A stretch of 64,000 nt of DNA from Paracoccus denitrificans (GTDB lineage: Bacteria; Pseudomonadota; Alphaproteobacteria; Rhodobacterales; Rhodobacteraceae), in the NCBI GenBank assembly GCA_005768755.1, contig VAFL01000011.1, positions 1 to 64,000 of the forward strand, written 5' to 3'. Position 1 is the stretch's first letter; every line of letters starts with the position of its first letter. The translations under genes and the position numbers were made by a program. Positions 62,782-64,000 of the stretch are shown here, piece after piece. The notes beneath the pieces were generated by a model that was not told the origin of the DNA, did not search any database, and worked only from the letters and a program-made list of their open reading frames with translations.

Positions 62782-63431
62782 AGCTGGTCGTCTTTGATGT
62801 CGATGGCACGCTGATCGACAGCCAGGCACTGATCGTGGGGGCGATGGATGCGGCCTTTGACAGCGTCGGGCTGCCCCCCGCCGGTCGTGATCGCGTCCTG
62901 TCCATCGTCGGGCTGTCGCTGGACATCGCGGTCGAGCGGTTGATGCCCGATGCAGCGCTGGCGCAGCGCGATGCGGCGGTCGAGGCGTATCGCCAGGCCT
63001 TCGTGACGCGCCGGATTTCCAGTGAAGCGCCGCTTTATCCGGGCGCGCGTGAATGCCTTGAGGGCCTTTCGTCGCGCGATGACCTGCTGCTGGCAGTCGC
63101 GACCGGGAAATCGCGGCGCGGACTTGATGCGATGCTTGCCCATCACGGGTTGCGTGAACATTTTGTCAGCCTGCGGACTGCCGATGGACACCCGTCGAAA
63201 CCGCATCCAGAGATGCTGCTGGCCGCGTGTGCCGATGCTGGCGTCGATCCCGGGGATGCGATCATGATCGGTGATACCGAATATGACATGCATATGGCGC
63301 AGGCGGCCGGAACGGCGGCAATTGGGGTCGCCTGGGGTTACCATCCGGCCGAGGCGCTGACGCAACTGTCGGTGCCCGTCGCATCTGATTTCGGCGCCCT
63401 TGGCAAGATGATCGAGGAATGGGCGAAATGA
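62778..63431 (+). CDS. HAD-family phosphatase (phosphoglycolate phosphatase-like)
   Basis: A 217-residue HAD hydrolase: motif I is FDVDGTLIDS (nucleophile D7, acid D9), motif II is VATGKS, motif III includes the lysine of SKPHPEM, and motif IV is MIGDTEYDM. The cap domain is the helical type of Gph. The substrate is not fixed by sequence. Coupled to rluC and the next gene by ATGA. Confidence 0.9.
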   Translation: MKLVVFDVDGTLIDSQALIVGAMDAAFDSVGLPPAGRDRVLSIVGLSLDIAVERLMPDAALAQRDAAVEAYRQAFVTRRISSEAPLYPGARECLEGLSSRDDLLLAVATGKSRRGLDAMLAHHGLREHFVSLRTADGHPSKPHPEMLLAACADAGVDPGDAIMIGDTEYDMHMAQAAGTAAIGVAWGYHPAEALTQLSVPVASDFGALGKMIEEWAK

Positions 63432-64000
63432 GCGAATGGAAAGCGCGACGGTTCTGGAAGATCGCGGCGGCAGAGCCGGCGGATGACGGCTGGCGCGTGG
63501 TACTTGACGGCAAGCCGGTGATGACGCCGGGCAAACTGCCGCTCATTCTTCCGACCGAAGCGCTGGCGACGGCAGTTGCGGCCGAATGGGATGCGCAACA
63601 GGATGTCATAGATCCCCTGTCGATGCCCCTGACCCGCGCATCGAACTCTGCAATCGAAAAGGTTACCCCGCAGTTCGAAGGCGTGGCAGACATGCTGGGC
63701 GCCTATGGCGACACTGATCTGTTGTCTTATCGCGCGACAGAGCCTGACCGGCTGCACGATCGCCAGAAAGCCGGCTGGGACCCGATGCTGGACTGGGCAG
63801 ACAGTCATCACGGTGCACGGCTTGCGGTCACGCGGGGGCTGATGCCGGTTGCGCAGGATCCGGGCGCGATTGCACGTCTGCGGGCGCGCATCGACAGCCT
63901 GACGCCATTTGAACTGACCGCGCTGCACGATCTGGTGACGGTTCCAGGATCGCTGGTGCTGGGCCTCGCGGTATTGGACGGTCGGCTGACCGCCGCCGAA
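63428..64000 (+). CDS. ATP12-family F1-ATPase assembly chaperone (runs off the window)
   Basis: The first 191 residues of an ATP12-type chaperone, open to the window end. The hallmarks are RRFWKIAAAEPADDGWRVVLDGKPVMTPGK, LATAVAAEWDAQQDVIDPLSMPLTRASNSAI and DTDLLSYRA. It helps assemble the alpha subunit of F1 ATP synthase; in alphaproteobacteria the gene is the homologue of the mitochondrial factor. Family length is about 235-240, so some 45 residues are missing. Confidence 0.9.
   Translation, partial: MSEWKARRFWKIAAAEPADDGWRVVLDGKPVMTPGKLPLILPTEALATAVAAEWDAQQDVIDPLSMPLTRASNSAIEKVTPQFEGVADMLGAYGDTDLLSYRATEPDRLHDRQKAGWDPMLDWADSHHGARLAVTRGLMPVAQDPGAIARLRARIDSLTPFELTALHDLVTVPGSLVLGLAVLDGRLTAAE

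Overview
The window is about 64 kb of high-GC DNA from an alphaproteobacterium of the Rhodobacteraceae, most like Paracoccus. The grounds are a complete Rhodobacter-capsulatus-type gene transfer agent (GTA) cluster followed directly by cysE, a leucine-degradation operon of the alphaproteobacterial kind, an ATP12-type F1 assembly chaperone, a LuxR/LuxI pair of the Rhodobacteraceae type, and no photosynthesis genes. The genus is inferred from gene content only. Most genes lie on the + strand in tightly coupled operons with many ATGA/GTGA stop-start overlaps.

Layout. 0-6 kb: tRNA-Ser(CGA), then an operon of an exported protein, a TrgB-like NUDIX hydrolase, cysK and a large MscS channel. 6-8.3 kb: homogentisate dioxygenase hmgA behind an operator-containing promoter, tRNA-Val(UAC) and a small membrane protein. 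8.3-17.6 kb: a long leucine/isovalerate operon (ivd, mccB, mccA, HMG-CoA lyase, methylglutaconyl-CoA hydratase). It also carries two LprI-like exported proteins, a flavodoxin-fold protein, a basic protein, a 34-codon ORF and a macro-domain protein. 17.6-22.2 kb: an Old-Yellow-Enzyme-type oxidoreductase divergent from an ArsR regulator, then fabF, mltG and a coiled-coil protein.

22.4-37.1 kb: the GTA structural cluster, with a promoter, a terminator-like hairpin in the leader, and small and large terminase, portal, g3.5, protease, capsid, head-tail connectors, tail tube, chaperones, tape measure and baseplate genes, ending with a DUF2793 protein. No GTA gene is visibly broken, so the particle is probably functional. 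cysE follows. On the - strand come a sirtuin (with a small exported protein upstream) and adenine deaminase.

41.3-46.6 kb: a membrane protein joining a Pycsar-effector-like transmembrane domain (DUF5706 type) to a DUF3616-type beta-propeller, which is the most unusual protein in the window. Then come lepA, a Hint-domain protein and a 59-residue Trp/Met-rich protein on the - strand. 46.8-58.5 kb: the ribosomal protein cluster from rpmC (L29) to rplQ (L17). It is cut off from the front half of the S10 operon, and is interrupted between rpmD and rplO by a terminator, a PAP2 phosphatase, an unknown gene and a new promoter. Most of its longer gaps carry strong stem-loops.

58.6-64 kb: a luxR-luxI quorum-sensing pair with a hairpin that covers part of the luxI ribosome binding site, then the coupled series rarA, crcB, rluC, a HAD phosphatase and a partial ATP12 gene running off the end.

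All assignments come from reading the sequence and remembered family features; no database search was run.
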